Position numbers and translations under genes: made by a program. A DNA stretch of 64,000 nt from Oleiharenicola lentus (GTDB lineage: Bacteria > Verrucomicrobiota > Verrucomicrobiia > Opitutales > Opitutaceae), in contig NZ_SDHX01000001.1 of assembly GCF_004118375.1 (NCBI RefSeq), forward strand, positions 682,001 through 746,000, given 5' to 3'. Shown here piece after piece: positions 55,827-64,000 of the stretch. The notes beneath the pieces were generated by a model. That model searched no databases, had not been told where the DNA came from, and worked only from the letters and a program-made list of their open reading frames with translations. Within the stretch, counting starts at the first letter, position 1, and each line of letters opens with the position of its first letter.

Positions 55827-55894
55827 TGAGCCAACAACCACTCTCCCGCGGAAGCACCGGCCGGGACTTCACCATACACCCGGGGGTGCTGTGA
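55827..55894 (+). CDS. Possible 22-codon leader ORF overlapping the kinase start
   Basis: ATG at 55827 begins a short frame MSQQPLSRGSTGRDFTIHPG... whose TGA stop overlaps the proposed GTG start of the histidine kinase (GTGA). It may act in translational coupling, as the same 4-bp overlap is used by the next two genes. No homology is visible, and it could be chance. Confidence 0.25.
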
Positions 55895-58674
55895 ATCCTG
55901 AACCGCAGAGCAGGGCCGTCACCGCCGGGCTCGGTTCCAAGCTGCTTGGTTTGGGCGCCAGCGGCCTGAGATCGCGGGCCTGGTGGATCGCCCTGGGGTA
56001 TGCGGTGTTCGCCACACTCTGGATATATTTTTCCGACCAGGCTCTCGCACTGCTGGTGCCCGATGCCGACCAACGGATGCGGTGGAGCGTTTACAAGGGC
56101 TCCGCCTTTGTCGTCGTCACCACCATCCTGCTGATGCTGTTCATCCGGCAGGCTTTCGGCGCGATCGAGTCCGGCTACGCGCTGCTGCGGGAGCAGGCCG
56201 CGCGGCGGCGGGCCGGCGAGGAGCATCTGGCGGCGATTATCGGTGCGGCGATGGACGCCATCATCACGGTGGACGCCGGCGGCAAGGTGGTGCTGTTCAA
56301 CACGGCCGCGGGGCGGCTGTTCGGCTGCGCCGAGTCCGCGGTGCTGGGGCGTCCGCTGAGTGAGATTCTCCCGGCGGGACTGGACGGACCAGCCGGCCGC
56401 AACCTGCGGTGCGAGGGCCGGCGGGCCGATGGCAGCCGTTTTCCAGTCGAGGCCACGGTCTCGGCCGAGCACGGTGGCAGTCGCGAGCGCACGATCATCC
56501 TGCGCGACATCAGCCAGCGCGAGGCCCACGAACACGAGATCGAGCGGCTGCGCCGGCTCTATGCCGCGCTGAGCCACATCAACCAGGCGATCGTGTGGTC
56601 GGGCGCCCGCGACGCACTCTTCCAGAAAGTCTGCGACGCCCTGGTCCGGCAGGGCGGATTCCTCCTGGCCTGGACCGGCTGGCACAACGCCGACACGGCT
56701 CGGCTCGACCCGATCGGCGTGGCCGGGGATGAGCTGGGATTTCTGCGGGAAATCCTGGTGTCGGTGCGCGAGGATCTGCCCGAGGGCCACGGCCCCGCCG
56801 GCACGGCGTTCCGCGGGGGCCGCCCCTGCATCTGCAACGACCTTGAGGCCGATCCCGCGGTCGCCCACCTGCGCGGCGCCATCGAGCGTTACAGCCTCCG
56901 GGCCGGGGCCTCGTTTCCGATCCGCGAGCGCAACCAGGTGGTGGCGGTGCTCACCGTCTATGCGGATGAGCCGGGCTTTTTTCAGGACAAGGAAATCGCC
57001 CTGCTGGCCGAGAGCGCGGCCGATCTCTCCTTCGCGCTGGACAATCTGCGGCGCGAGGAAGAGCGCCGCCACGCGGAGCAGACGCTGCGTATGGAGCGGC
57101 TGTTCTCGGACACCATGATCGACAGCATGCCCGGGGTCGTTTATTTCTACGACACGCAGGGTCGTTTCCTGCGGTGGAACCGGAACTTCGAGCGGGTCTC
57201 CGGCTACTCCGGCCGGGAAATCGCGGGTATGCATCCGCTCGATTTTTTCAGTCCGGAGGAGCGGGGGCTGCTTGAGACGCGCATCGGCGAGGTGTTCGCC
57301 CGGGGGGAGGCCTCGGTCGAGGCATCCTTTGTCTCCAAGGACGGCACGGCCACGCCGTATTTCTTCACCGGCCGTCGCGTTGAGTTCGAGGGCCAGACCT
57401 GTTTGGTGGGCGTGGGCATAGACATCGCCGAGCAGCGGCGCGCCGAGGCCGAGCTGCGGGAAATGCAGGAGCGCTTCTCGGCCGTCGTCGAAAACATGGC
57501 GGAGGGCCTGGTGATCGCGGCGAGCGACGGCAGCCTGCTGCACTGGAATCCGGCGGCGCTCCGCATCCTGGGCTTCGCGGATCCCGCCGTCGGCCGCCTG
57601 CGGGCGCAGGATTTTCCGGAACTTTTCGAGCTGGTCACCCCGGAGGGGCAGGTGCTCGCGCCGGAGCAGTGGCCGCTCGCCCGGGCGCGGCGCGGGGAGC
57701 AGTTTGTGAACCGCGAACTGCGCGTGCGGCGCCGTGACACCGATTGGGAACGGATCCTGAGCTACACCGGCGCCCCGGTGCGCTACGCCGGCGGCAAGGC
57801 CCTGGCCTTCGTGATGCTCACGGATGTCACGGAGCGCAATAAGTCGGAGCAGCTCCTGCGCGACGCCAAGGACATCCTGCAGCACGAGGTGGCCGAGCGC
57901 ACGGAGGAGCTCCGCTCCGCCCTCGTCCGCGCCGAGGCGGCCGACCGCATCAAGTCCGCCTTTCTGGCCACGATGTCGCACGAGCTGCGCACGCCGCTCA
58001 ATTCCATCATCGGCTTCACGGGCATCGTGCTCCAGGGCCTGGCCGGCCCGCTCACGCCGGAGCAGACCAAGCAGCTCGGCATGGTCCGCGGCAGCGCCCG
58101 GCACCTGCTGGAACTCATCAACGACGTGCTCGACATCTCCAAGATCGAAGCCGGCCAGCTGGAGGTGCGCTTTGCGCCGGTCCCGCTGCCCGAACTCCTC
58201 GAGCGCGCCGTGGCATCGGTGCGCCCGCTGGCGGAAAGGAAGGCGCTCGCGCTCACCCTGGAAATGCCGCCCGCGCTCGGCGAAATCGTCAGCGACCGGC
58301 GGCGGCTTGAACAGATCATGCTCAACCTGCTGAACAACGCCCTCAAGTTCACCGACCGGGGCGGCGTTACACTCCGGGTCACGCTGACCGGCGATTACCG
58401 CCCCGAGGCCGGCGGCCCGGCGGTGCCGGCCGTGCGCCTTGAGGTCGCCGACACCGGCATCGGCATCCGCCCGGCCGACCTGGCCACGCTGTTCCAACCC
58501 TTCCGCCAGATCGACACCGGGTTGTCCCGCCTGCACGATGGCACGGGCTTGGGACTCGCCATCTGCCGCCGTCTGGCCACGCTGCTCGGTGGCGAGATCA
58601 ACGCCGCGAGCGAGTGGGGCCGCGGCAGCCAGTTCACCGTCATTCTTCCGCTACAACCTCCGGTCCACCCATGA
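55891..58674 (+). CDS. Membrane-bound multi-PAS/GAF sensor histidine kinase
   Basis: A 927-residue kinase from the GTG at 55891 (in-frame alternative TTG at 55801). Two membrane helices (WWIALGYAVFATLWIYF and GSAFVVVTTILLMLFIRQAF) are followed by a PAS domain (about residues 110-230), a GAF domain (about 250-390), two further PAS domains (about 410-660), a HisKA domain with the phosphoacceptor His in [20 protein letters not shown] and an HATPase domain (NNALKFT, DTGIGI, DGTGLGL). There is no receiver in this chain. The next gene, whose ATG overlaps its stop, is a lone receiver, followed by a REC-PAS-kinase-REC protein, so the three form one phosphorelay unit. Confidence 0.88.
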   Translation: MNPEPQSRAVTAGLGSKLLGLGASGLRSRAWWIALGYAVFATLWIYFSDQALALLVPDADQRMRWSVYKGSAFVVVTTILLMLFIRQAFGAIESGYALLREQAARRRAGEEHLAAIIGAAMDAIITVDAGGKVVLFNTAAGRLFGCAESAVLGRPLSEILPAGLDGPAGRNLRCEGRRADGSRFPVEATVSAEHGGSRERTIILRDISQREAHEHEIERLRRLYAALSHINQAIVWSGARDALFQKVCDALVRQGGFLLAWTGWHNADTARLDPIGVAGDELGFLREILVSVREDLPEGHGPAGTAFRGGRPCICNDLEADPAVAHLRGAIERYSLRAGASFPIRERNQVVAVLTVYADEPGFFQDKEIALLAESAADLSFALDNLRREEERRHAEQTLRMERLFSDTMIDSMPGVVYFYDTQGRFLRWNRNFERVSGYSGREIAGMHPLDFFSPEERGLLETRIGEVFARGEASVEASFVSKDGTATPYFFTGRRVEFEGQTCLVGVGIDIAEQRRAEAELREMQERFSAVVENMAEGLVIAASDGSLLHWNPAALRILGFADPAVGRLRAQDFPELFELVTPEGQVLAPEQWPLARARRGEQFVNRELRVRRRDTDWERILSYTGAPVRYAGGKALAFVMLTDVTERNKSEQLLRDAKDILQHEVAERTEELRSALVRAEAADRIKSAFLATMSHELRTPLNSIIGFTGIVLQGLAGPLTPEQTKQLGMVRGSARHLLELINDVLDISKIEAGQLEVRFAPVPLPELLERAVASVRPLAERKALALTLEMPPALGEIVSDRRRLEQIMLNLLNNALKFTDRGGVTLRVTLTGDYRPEAGGPAVPAVRLEVADTGIGIRPADLATLFQPFRQIDTGLSRLHDGTGLGLAICRRLATLLGGEINAASEWGRGSQFTVILPLQPPVHP

Positions 58675-59048
58675 GCTCAGTCGTCCTGCTGATCGAAGAC
58701 AACGAACAGAACCGCTACCTCGCGACCTTCCTGCTCGAGAAGCACGGTCATCGCGTCGTGCCCGCGATGGACGGACCGGCCGGGGTTGAACTTGCGCGCA
58801 CGCTGGCCCCGGACCTCATCCTGCTCGACATCCAACTGCCCGGGATGGATGGTTACGCCGTGGCCCGTGCTTTGCGCGCCCTGCCGGGCCAGCAGGGCAC
58901 GCCGATCGTCGCGGTCACGTCCTACGCCATGGTGGGGGATCGGGAGAAGTGCCTCGAGGCCGGCTGCAACGGCTACATCGAGAAACCCATCAATCCCGAC
59001 ACCTTCGCCGACGAAATCGCCCGTTTTCTGCCCCCTGCCGCCCCATGA
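58671..59048 (+). CDS. Single-domain response regulator
   Basis: A 125-residue stand-alone receiver. The acidic pair is in LIEDNEQN, the phosphoacceptor Asp in LLDIQLPGMDGY, Thr/Ser in AVTSYAM and Lys in YIEKPI. It has no output domain, like the DivK group of phosphotransfer proteins. Both ends overlap neighbours by 4 bp (ATGA), showing tight translational coupling within the phosphorelay operon. Confidence 0.92.
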   Translation: MSSVVLLIEDNEQNRYLATFLLEKHGHRVVPAMDGPAGVELARTLAPDLILLDIQLPGMDGYAVARALRALPGQQGTPIVAVTSYAMVGDREKCLEAGCNGYIEKPINPDTFADEIARFLPPAAP

Positions 59049-61126
59049 CCCGCGCCCTCATCGTCGATGACAAGGAGGAAAACCTCTACTATCTCCAGGC
59101 CCTGCTTGGCAGCAGCGGGTTCGCCGTCGAGACCGCCCGCCACGGGGCCGAGGCGCTGGTGAAAGCCCGCCTGGCGCCGCCCGACATCGTGGTCTCCGAC
59201 CTGCTCATGCCGGTGATGGACGGTTACACGCTGCTGCGCCACTGGAAGGCCGATCCGCGGCTCAGCCGCGTGCCGTTCATCGTCTACACCGCCACGTACA
59301 CGGAGGCCGAGGATGAACGCCTCGCCCTCGATCTCGGGGCCGACGCCTTCATCCTGAAACCGGCCGAGCCCGAGATGTTTCTCGCGCGCCTGCGCGAGGT
59401 GCGGTCCGGCAACACCGCGGCGGTCCCGGTCCGGCCCCGCATGCCGAGCGGCGACGAGAAGGAACTGCTCAAGGTCTACAGCGAGACCCTCATCCGCAAA
59501 CTGGAGGAAAAGACCCTCCAGCTGGAGCACGCCAACCAGACGCTCCAGGAGGACATCGCGCGCCGCACGCTCATCGAGGAACAGCTGCGCGAGAGCGAGG
59601 AGCGCTTGCGCGCGACCTTCGAGCAGGCCGCCGTCGGCATTGCGCATGTCGCCCCGGACGGCCGATTCCTCCGGGTGAACGACAAGCTTTGCGAGATCAC
59701 CGGATATACGCGCGAGGAGCTCACGGCGTTGACCTTCCACCAGCTCACCCTCGTGGAGGACCGGGCGGACGGCGACAGCGCGCGCCTCGCCATGCTCGCG
59801 CGCCAGCAAACGAATTTCACCTCGGAAAAGCGCTACCGTCGGAAGAACGGCGACATCTTCTGGGGCAATCTCGTCACCACGCTGCTGCGCGACGCCGCGG
59901 GCGAGCCCAAGTATTTCATCTCCGTCATCGCCGACATCACCGAGCGCAAGAAGCTGGAGGAGCAGTTCCTCCGCGCGCAGCGCCTCGAGAGCATCGGCAC
60001 GCTGGCCGGCGGCATCGCGCACGATCTGAACAACCTGCTCACCCCGGTGCTCATGGGCGTAGGCCTGCTGAAACTCTCCGCGGTGGACGAGGGCACGGGC
60101 CGCGTGCTCGACACCATCGAGCGCAGTGCCCGCCGCGGCACGGAGCTGCTCAAGCAGGTGCTGTCCTTCGCCCGCGGCGTCGCCGGTGAGCGCGTGCCGA
60201 TCAATCCCGCGCTGGTGATCCGCGAGATCGAGGCGATTGTCCGCAACACCTTCCCGCGCAACCTCACCTTTGAGATCCGCATCGGCAAGGACCTCTGGAC
60301 CGTCACCGGCGATCCGACCCAGCTCAACCAGGTGTTGCTCAACCTCAGCGTGAACGCACGCGACGCCATGCCGGACGGCGGTCTGCTGGCCATCAACGCC
60401 CGGAACACCGAGGTGGATGCGCAGGCGGCCGCCCGGCAGCAGGCCGTGTCACCCGGCCGCTACGTGCTCATTGAGGTAAGCGATACGGGCTGCGGCATCA
60501 GTCGCGAGAACCTCAACCGCATCTTTGATCCCTTCTTCACCACCAAGGAGTCGGGCAAGGGCACCGGACTGGGGCTCTCAACCACCCTCGGAATCGTGCG
60601 CAGTCATGGCGGCTTTCTCTCCGTGCAGAGCGAGCCGGGGCAGGGCAGCACGTTCAGCATTTTCCTGCCCGCGCACAAGGAAGTCGGGCCCGTGGCGACG
60701 CCGGCGGAGCAGGTTCGCGAACTGCCGCGTGGGCGCGGGGAGACGATTCTCGTCGTGGACGACGAGGCCACCGTCATCGGCATCACCCGGCACACGCTGG
60801 AGACCTTCGGCTACCGGGTGCTGACCGCCAGTGATGGCGCGCAGGCCGTGGCGCAGTATGCCGCGCACCGCCAGGAAATTGCCGTGGTGCTCACCGACCT
60901 GATGATGCCGGTGATGGACGGCGTGGCCCTGGCCGCTGCCCTGAAACGAATCGATCCCGGGGTGCAGGTCATCGGCGCGAGCGGTTTGGAATCACCCAAT
61001 GGCACCAGCCGGCCGCCGATTGCCGGCGTGGATCGGTATCTCTCCAAACCCTATGCGCCCGACGCGCTGCTGCGCGCGATCTCCAAGACGCTGGCCGGTC
61101 GGGTCCCGTCGAAGCCTCAGGCCTGA
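59045..61126 (+). CDS. Cytoplasmic hybrid kinase: REC-PAS-HisKA-HATPase-REC
   Basis: A 693-residue soluble protein. Residues 1-120 are a receiver (LIVDDKEENLYY, SDLLMPVMDGY, FILKPA). A coiled coil follows (about 140-190), then a PAS domain with PAC (about 195-315, VGIAHVAPDGRFLRVNDKLCEITGY). The kinase core has the His in GGIAHDLNNLLTPVL, which is the variant found in two-domain NtrB-like hybrids, and HATPase motifs NARDAM, DTGCGI and GTGLGLST. A C-terminal receiver ends the protein (VDDEATVIG, TDLMMPVMDGVAL, YLSKPY). It probably passes phosphate to or from the preceding single receiver. It overlaps the convergent yhbY gene by 10 bp. Confidence 0.9.
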   Translation: MTRALIVDDKEENLYYLQALLGSSGFAVETARHGAEALVKARLAPPDIVVSDLLMPVMDGYTLLRHWKADPRLSRVPFIVYTATYTEAEDERLALDLGADAFILKPAEPEMFLARLREVRSGNTAAVPVRPRMPSGDEKELLKVYSETLIRKLEEKTLQLEHANQTLQEDIARRTLIEEQLRESEERLRATFEQAAVGIAHVAPDGRFLRVNDKLCEITGYTREELTALTFHQLTLVEDRADGDSARLAMLARQQTNFTSEKRYRRKNGDIFWGNLVTTLLRDAAGEPKYFISVIADITERKKLEEQFLRAQRLESIGTLAGGIAHDLNNLLTPVLMGVGLLKLSAVDEGTGRVLDTIERSARRGTELLKQVLSFARGVAGERVPINPALVIREIEAIVRNTFPRNLTFEIRIGKDLWTVTGDPTQLNQVLLNLSVNARDAMPDGGLLAINARNTEVDAQAAARQQAVSPGRYVLIEVSDTGCGISRENLNRIFDPFFTTKESGKGTGLGLSTTLGIVRSHGGFLSVQSEPGQGSTFSIFLPAHKEVGPVATPAEQVRELPRGRGETILVVDDEATVIGITRHTLETFGYRVLTASDGAQAVAQYAAHRQEIAVVLTDLMMPVMDGVALAAALKRIDPGVQVIGASGLESPNGTSRPPIAGVDRYLSKPYAPDALLRAISKTLAGRVPSKPQA

Positions 61127-61416
61127 TCCGGCGCAGCCGGCAGCGGGCGCCAGAAAAGCGCAGTATGGCCGACGGCGCCGACGCAGAGGCAGGATGCGGC
61201 GGCGGCGATCTGGTCGCACAGGTCCGCGCGTTCATGGCGGTCCTGGCCGCCGGTGAAGCGCAGCTTCACCAGGTCGTGCGTGACGAACTGGCGGTTGAGT
61301 TCCGCGAGAAAGGCCGGCGAAACGCCGTCCTTGCCGAGCCACGCGCCGTCGGGCAGCGTCTGGCCGCGGCCGCGGAGCTTGGTCTTTTCGGCACCGGTAA
61401 GAGTGGGAAGCGTCAT
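61117..61416 (-). CDS. yhbY: CRS1/YhbY-type RNA-binding protein
   Basis: A 99-residue KH-like RNA-binding protein. LTGAEKTKLRGRGQTLPDGAWLGKDGVSPAFLAELNRQFVTHDLVKLRFT is the CRS1/YhbY core, with the LGKDGVS loop in place of the usual GxxG. Such proteins bind the ribosomal large-subunit precursor. The start overlaps the stop of the pseudouridine synthase gene by 4 bp, so the two are co-expressed as a small ribosome-maturation pair. Confidence 0.88.
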   Translation of the reverse strand: MTLPTLTGAEKTKLRGRGQTLPDGAWLGKDGVSPAFLAELNRQFVTHDLVKLRFTGGQDRHERADLCDQIAAAASCLCVGAVGHTALFWRPLPAAPDQA

Positions 61417-62108
61417 GAAGCGAAGGTATCCAGCGGCAATTCGCGCCAGTGTCCAGCCGGCAGGTCACCCAGTTCGAGGTGGCCGAAGCGCGCGCGGTGG
61501 AGCGTCAGCACCTCGCAGCCCTGGCTCGCGAACATGCGGCGCACCTGGTGGTATTTGCCCTCGGTCAGCGTCAGCTCCGCTTCGCGCGGCCCGAGCGTGC
61601 GCAGCTCTGCGGGAGCGCAGGGCCCTTCCTCGCCCTTCAGCACCAACGTGCCGGCGGCAAAGAGTTCGGCGAGGCCGGCGGGCAAATTGGAGTCGAGGGT
61701 GGCGCGATAAACCTTGGGCACCTTGTGCTTGGGCGAGGTCAGGCGGTGGACGAGCTCGCTCTGGTCGGTGAGCAGGAGCAGGCCGCTGGTATCCTTGTCG
61801 AGGCGGCCAACGGAGGTGATGACCGGGTTGCGCTGCCGCCAGCGCGGCGGGAGCAGCGAATAGACATTCGGTCCCTCGCGCTCCTCGTGCGAGCAGACCA
61901 GGCCCACCGGCTTGTGGAGCAGGAGCAGCAGGCCGTCGGGATGGTCCGGCGGCTCGCCGTCGATGCGCACTTCGGCGGGGTTTGCCTTGGCCCCGAAGTC
62001 TTTCGTCACTTTGCCGCCCACCGTCACGCGGCCGCCGCGGATCCAGTCGCGGGCCTCGCTGCGGGTGCAGTAGCCGAGGTTGGCGAGGAGTTGGTCGAGG
62101 CGGCGCAT
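61413..62108 (-). CDS. RsuA-family 16S/23S rRNA pseudouridine synthase
   Basis: A 231-residue enzyme. An N-terminal S4 RNA-binding domain (MRRLDQLLANLGYCTRSEARDWIRGGRVTVGGKV) is followed by the pseudouridine synthase core with the catalytic Asp in GRLDKDTSGLLLLT and the KPVGLVCS and EGKYHQVRRMF motifs. It converts a uridine in ribosomal RNA to pseudouridine. RsuA (16S) and RluE/RluF-type targets cannot be separated from sequence. The start abuts a dispersed repeat (62121-62187) shared with the divergent esterase gene. Confidence 0.92.
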   Translation of the reverse strand: MRRLDQLLANLGYCTRSEARDWIRGGRVTVGGKVTKDFGAKANPAEVRIDGEPPDHPDGLLLLLHKPVGLVCSHEEREGPNVYSLLPPRWRQRNPVITSVGRLDKDTSGLLLLTDQSELVHRLTSPKHKVPKVYRATLDSNLPAGLAELFAAGTLVLKGEEGPCAPAELRTLGPREAELTLTEGKYHQVRRMFASQGCEVLTLHRARFGHLELGDLPAGHWRELPLDTFAS

Positions 62109-62120
62109 GGGAAAGGGGCA

Positions 62121-62187
62121 TTAGCCACGAAAAGGCGCGAAAAGCCACGAAAAGAATTTTTGTGCCCATCCGCGCCTCTTTGTGCCC
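62121..62187. repeat. Dispersed low-complexity repeat between the RsuA-type and esterase genes
   Basis: TTAGCCACGAAAAGGCGCGA, repeated AAAAGCCACGAAAAG words and then TTTTTGTGCCCATCCGCGCC, CTTTGTGCCC form an A-rich/T-rich pair of halves that are partly complementary. It is unlike the coding DNA around it. Confidence 0.55.
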
Positions 62188-62211
62188 AGCTCAGGCGTAG
62201 TGATTGAGTCC

Positions 62212-63312
62212 ATGCGCTGGCTGCTCCTCTTCCTCTCGGCACTTGCCCTCCTCGCGGCGTCGCTCCCCTTCGTGCGTCTGCCCGACACGACCTTCTGGTG
62301 GAAGGTGGTGCTCGGCGTGACCGAGTTCGGCCACTGGCTGGTGCTGTTCCCGCTGGGACTGGCGGGCTTGGCGTGGTTTGCCAGCGAGGGCGCGGTGCGC
62401 GGGACGGTGCTCGCGCTCTGTGCGCTCAGCGTGGCCGGCGGATTGTGGCCGGCGTTCAGCGCGGCGCGTTTGACCGGGACGTTCTCCTGGAAGCGGCTCT
62501 GGTTCGCCTCTGCCGGGGAAAAAGTGCCGGTGCGAACGGAAGTCTATGCGCGCCCCGGCGGACAGGAGCTGACACTCGACTTCTATGCGCCGCCGTTCCG
62601 CAAGGACACGACCCGGCGGCCGGGCTGTCTCGTCGTGATCCACGGCGGCGGCTGGGACAGCGGGGACAATTCACAGCTGGTGGAATGGAATCATCGTTGG
62701 GCTGCGCACGGCTGGGCCGTGGCCGCGATCAACTACCGTCTGGCGCCGCAGCACCCGTGGCCGGCGCAGCGTGAGGACGTGCAGGCGGCAATCGCGTGGC
62801 TGAAAACGAACGCGGACCGGTTCGCCCTTGATCCATCCCGCCTGGTGGTTCTCGGACGTTCAGCCGGCGGCCAGATCGCCACCGCCGTGAGCTACGGGGC
62901 GCACGATCCGGCCATCCGCGGGGTCGTGGCGCTCTACGCGCCGCACGACATGAAGTTCGCCTGGGGTGTCTCGCGCGAGGATGACGCGCTGAATTCCGTG
63001 AGACTCATGCGCCAGTATCTCGGCGGACCGCCCGACACGCCGGAGCGCAACGCGCTCTATGAATCCGCGAGCGGGCAGTTGCTCGCCAGGAATGATTCGC
63101 CGCCGACCTTGCTGATCCACGGTTTTCCCGACCGGCTGGTCTGGTATCGCCACAGCCGGCGGCTGGCGGCGCGGTTGGCCGAACTCGGCGTGTCTTGCAC
63201 GCACGTCGAGTTGCCGTGGGCGACGCACGCCTTCGACTACAACGCCGACGGGCCCGGCGGCCAGGTGGCGGACGCGGCGATCGCGGAGTTTCTGAATCGC
63301 GTGGGCCGCTGA
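62212..63312 (+). CDS. Membrane-anchored alpha/beta-hydrolase esterase
   Basis: A 366-residue protein. Three hydrophobic helices fill the first 80 residues (WLLLFLSALALLAASLPF, WLVLFPLGLAGLAWFA and TVLALCALSVAGGLW). The rest is an alpha/beta-hydrolase of the BD-FAE type with the oxyanion motif HGGGWDSGD (about 144-152), NYRLAPQHPWPAQREDV, the nucleophile Ser217 in GRSAGG, and Asp and His in HGFPDRLVWY and WATHAFDY. The start MRWLLLF was chosen; an in-frame GTG upstream lies in the dispersed repeat. Substrate unknown. Confidence 0.85.
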   Translation: MRWLLLFLSALALLAASLPFVRLPDTTFWWKVVLGVTEFGHWLVLFPLGLAGLAWFASEGAVRGTVLALCALSVAGGLWPAFSAARLTGTFSWKRLWFASAGEKVPVRTEVYARPGGQELTLDFYAPPFRKDTTRRPGCLVVIHGGGWDSGDNSQLVEWNHRWAAHGWAVAAINYRLAPQHPWPAQREDVQAAIAWLKTNADRFALDPSRLVVLGRSAGGQIATAVSYGAHDPAIRGVVALYAPHDMKFAWGVSREDDALNSVRLMRQYLGGPPDTPERNALYESASGQLLARNDSPPTLLIHGFPDRLVWYRHSRRLAARLAELGVSCTHVELPWATHAFDYNADGPGGQVADAAIAEFLNRVGR

Positions 63313-63326
63313 CCGCGACCGGAATA

Positions 63327-64000
63327 TCAGCGTGCGGCGCCTTTCGTTTTCGTGCGCACGCGCAGGAGGGCCTCGTCGGCGGTCATGTAGAAAGTCTGGT
63401 GGTCGGCGTCGCCGAAGGCGCAGTTGGCGGTGGCGCGGCCGGTCAGGATCGAGCCGAGGTGCTTGCCCTCGGGGCTTATGATCAGCACGCCGCCGGGGCC
63501 GGTGGTCCAGAGGTTGCCGTGCACGTCCACCTTGAGGCCGTCGAAAGCGCCGCGGCGGCCCTGCTTCAGCAGTGCGCTACCGTCGAAGAAAATGTGGCTG
63601 GAGGCGACGCTGCCGTCCGCGTTGAGTGCGTAGGCCTTGATCCAGGGTTCCTTGCCCTCGCTGCTGGCGACATAGAGCGTCTTTTCATCGGGCGAGAGAG
63701 CGAGGCCGTTGGGCCGGTGCATGTCGCGGGCGATGACGGTGAGCTTGCCGTCGGCGCCGAGGCGGAAAACGCCCTGGAAGGGAATCTCCTGCTTCACGTC
63801 CGAAGGCATGCCGTAGGGCGGGTCAGTGAAGAAGAGATTGCCCGACTTGTCGAAGCACAGGTCGTTGGGGCTGTTGAAACGGCCACCCTCGAACTTATCC
63901 ACCACGGTTTCGAAGCCTTTGCCATCGGCGGCGAGGCGCGCGACGCGTCGGTCGCCGTGTTGGCAGAGGGTGAGACGGCCCTGGGCGTCGAGTGTGAGGC
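63327..64000 (-). CDS. Partial SMP-30/gluconolactonase-like protein
   Basis: The 3' end is at 63327 and the frame runs open to the right edge, so about 224 C-terminal residues are seen. FNSPNDLCFDKSGNLFFTDPPYGM, DMHRPNGLALSPDEKTLYVASS, GAFDGLKVDVHGNLWTTGPGGVLIISPEGKHLGSI and NCAFGDADHQTFYMTADEALLRVR are the six-bladed-propeller motifs of the SMP-30/gluconolactonase family, whose Asn and Asp residues hold a divalent metal. It would hydrolyse a sugar lactone. Start, signal peptide and context lie outside the window. Confidence 0.9.
   Translation of the reverse strand, partial: LTLDAQGRLTLCQHGDRRVARLAADGKGFETVVDKFEGGRFNSPNDLCFDKSGNLFFTDPPYGMPSDVKQEIPFQGVFRLGADGKLTVIARDMHRPNGLALSPDEKTLYVASSEGKEPWIKAYALNADGSVASSHIFFDGSALLKQGRRGAFDGLKVDVHGNLWTTGPGGVLIISPEGKHLGSILTGRATANCAFGDADHQTFYMTADEALLRVRTKTKGAAR

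Noticed and set aside
55666-58536. A 956-codon minus-strand frame opposite the multi-PAS kinase
   Set aside because: No motif; the plus strand shows complete PAS, GAF and kinase domains.

Overview
The window is high-GC, gene-dense DNA (longest gap about 230 bp) that best fits an Opitutaceae-like member of Verrucomicrobiota. The evidence for this is a PVC-type membrane-bound dehydrogenase with HEAT repeats and a cytochrome c / heme-binding tail, a long TonB-dependent receptor with an N-terminal carboxypeptidase-regulatory-like domain and no SusD partner, a hexuronate pathway that uses tagaturonate epimerase (UxaE), and start codons that mostly lack a Shine-Dalgarno sequence and sit in a pyrimidine-rich YCCC-ATG context. 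No rRNA, tRNA, CRISPR array, transposase or phage gene was seen. No stretch longer than 300 bp is without a gene.

Layout. 1-2350: partial chemosensory/sensor protein and an unknown secreted helical protein. 2517-28032: a large pectin/hexuronate utilisation locus. It holds kdgK and kdgA (minus strand), a VOC protein, an IclR-type regulator, a TonB-dependent receptor, kduI, kduD, a DUF4861 protein, a GH105-GH28 fusion lipoprotein, an ExuT-like transporter, a PL10 pectate lyase, a CE8 pectinesterase, a second GH105, a CE12-GH95 fusion, a secreted esterase, then an SDR oxidoreductase, uxaE and uxaC. The secreted enzymes would de-esterify, depolymerise and trim pectin. ExuT imports uronates. Unsaturated uronates go through KduI-KduD and saturated galacturonate through UxaC-UxaE-SDR-(UxuA, not in this window) to KDG, then KdgK and KdgA give pyruvate and glyceraldehyde 3-phosphate. 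A paired palindrome (TTCA-N4-TGAA twice, 19 bp apart) recurs at three promoters of this locus and is a candidate regulon operator.

28079-34765: ArsR repressor with a perfect palindromic operator, two AHSA1/SRPBCC proteins and a DoxX-like protein, then a ThuA-like protein, an HtrA-like protease, a PafA-like phosphatase and a flavin reductase. 34892-39621: LuxR-type response regulator and a propeller-sensor hybrid histidine kinase. 39693-44748: DUF3999 and DUF2339 membrane proteins. 44982-49468: PVC dehydrogenase/heme-binding protein and a 2-hydroxyacid dehydrogenase.

49664-52746 is the most unusual part, a bufferin-like RiPP cluster. It has a secreted 115-residue Cys/Lys repeat precursor whose ten cysteines all fall on residue numbers divisible by three, a DUF692 multinuclear iron oxidative enzyme (MNIO), a DUF2063 partner and a DoxX membrane protein. 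A strong hairpin terminator lies after the precursor, and two copies of a dispersed inverted repeat flank the DUF2063 gene.

52820-64000: GYF/RDD membrane protein, rsgA, a TonB-like protein, a three-gene PAS-kinase/REC phosphorelay with start/stop overlaps, yhbY, an RsuA-type pseudouridine synthase, a membrane-anchored esterase and a partial SMP-30/gluconolactonase. Several families of short dispersed inverted repeats are scattered between the genes. One of them has become part of the pectinesterase reading frame.
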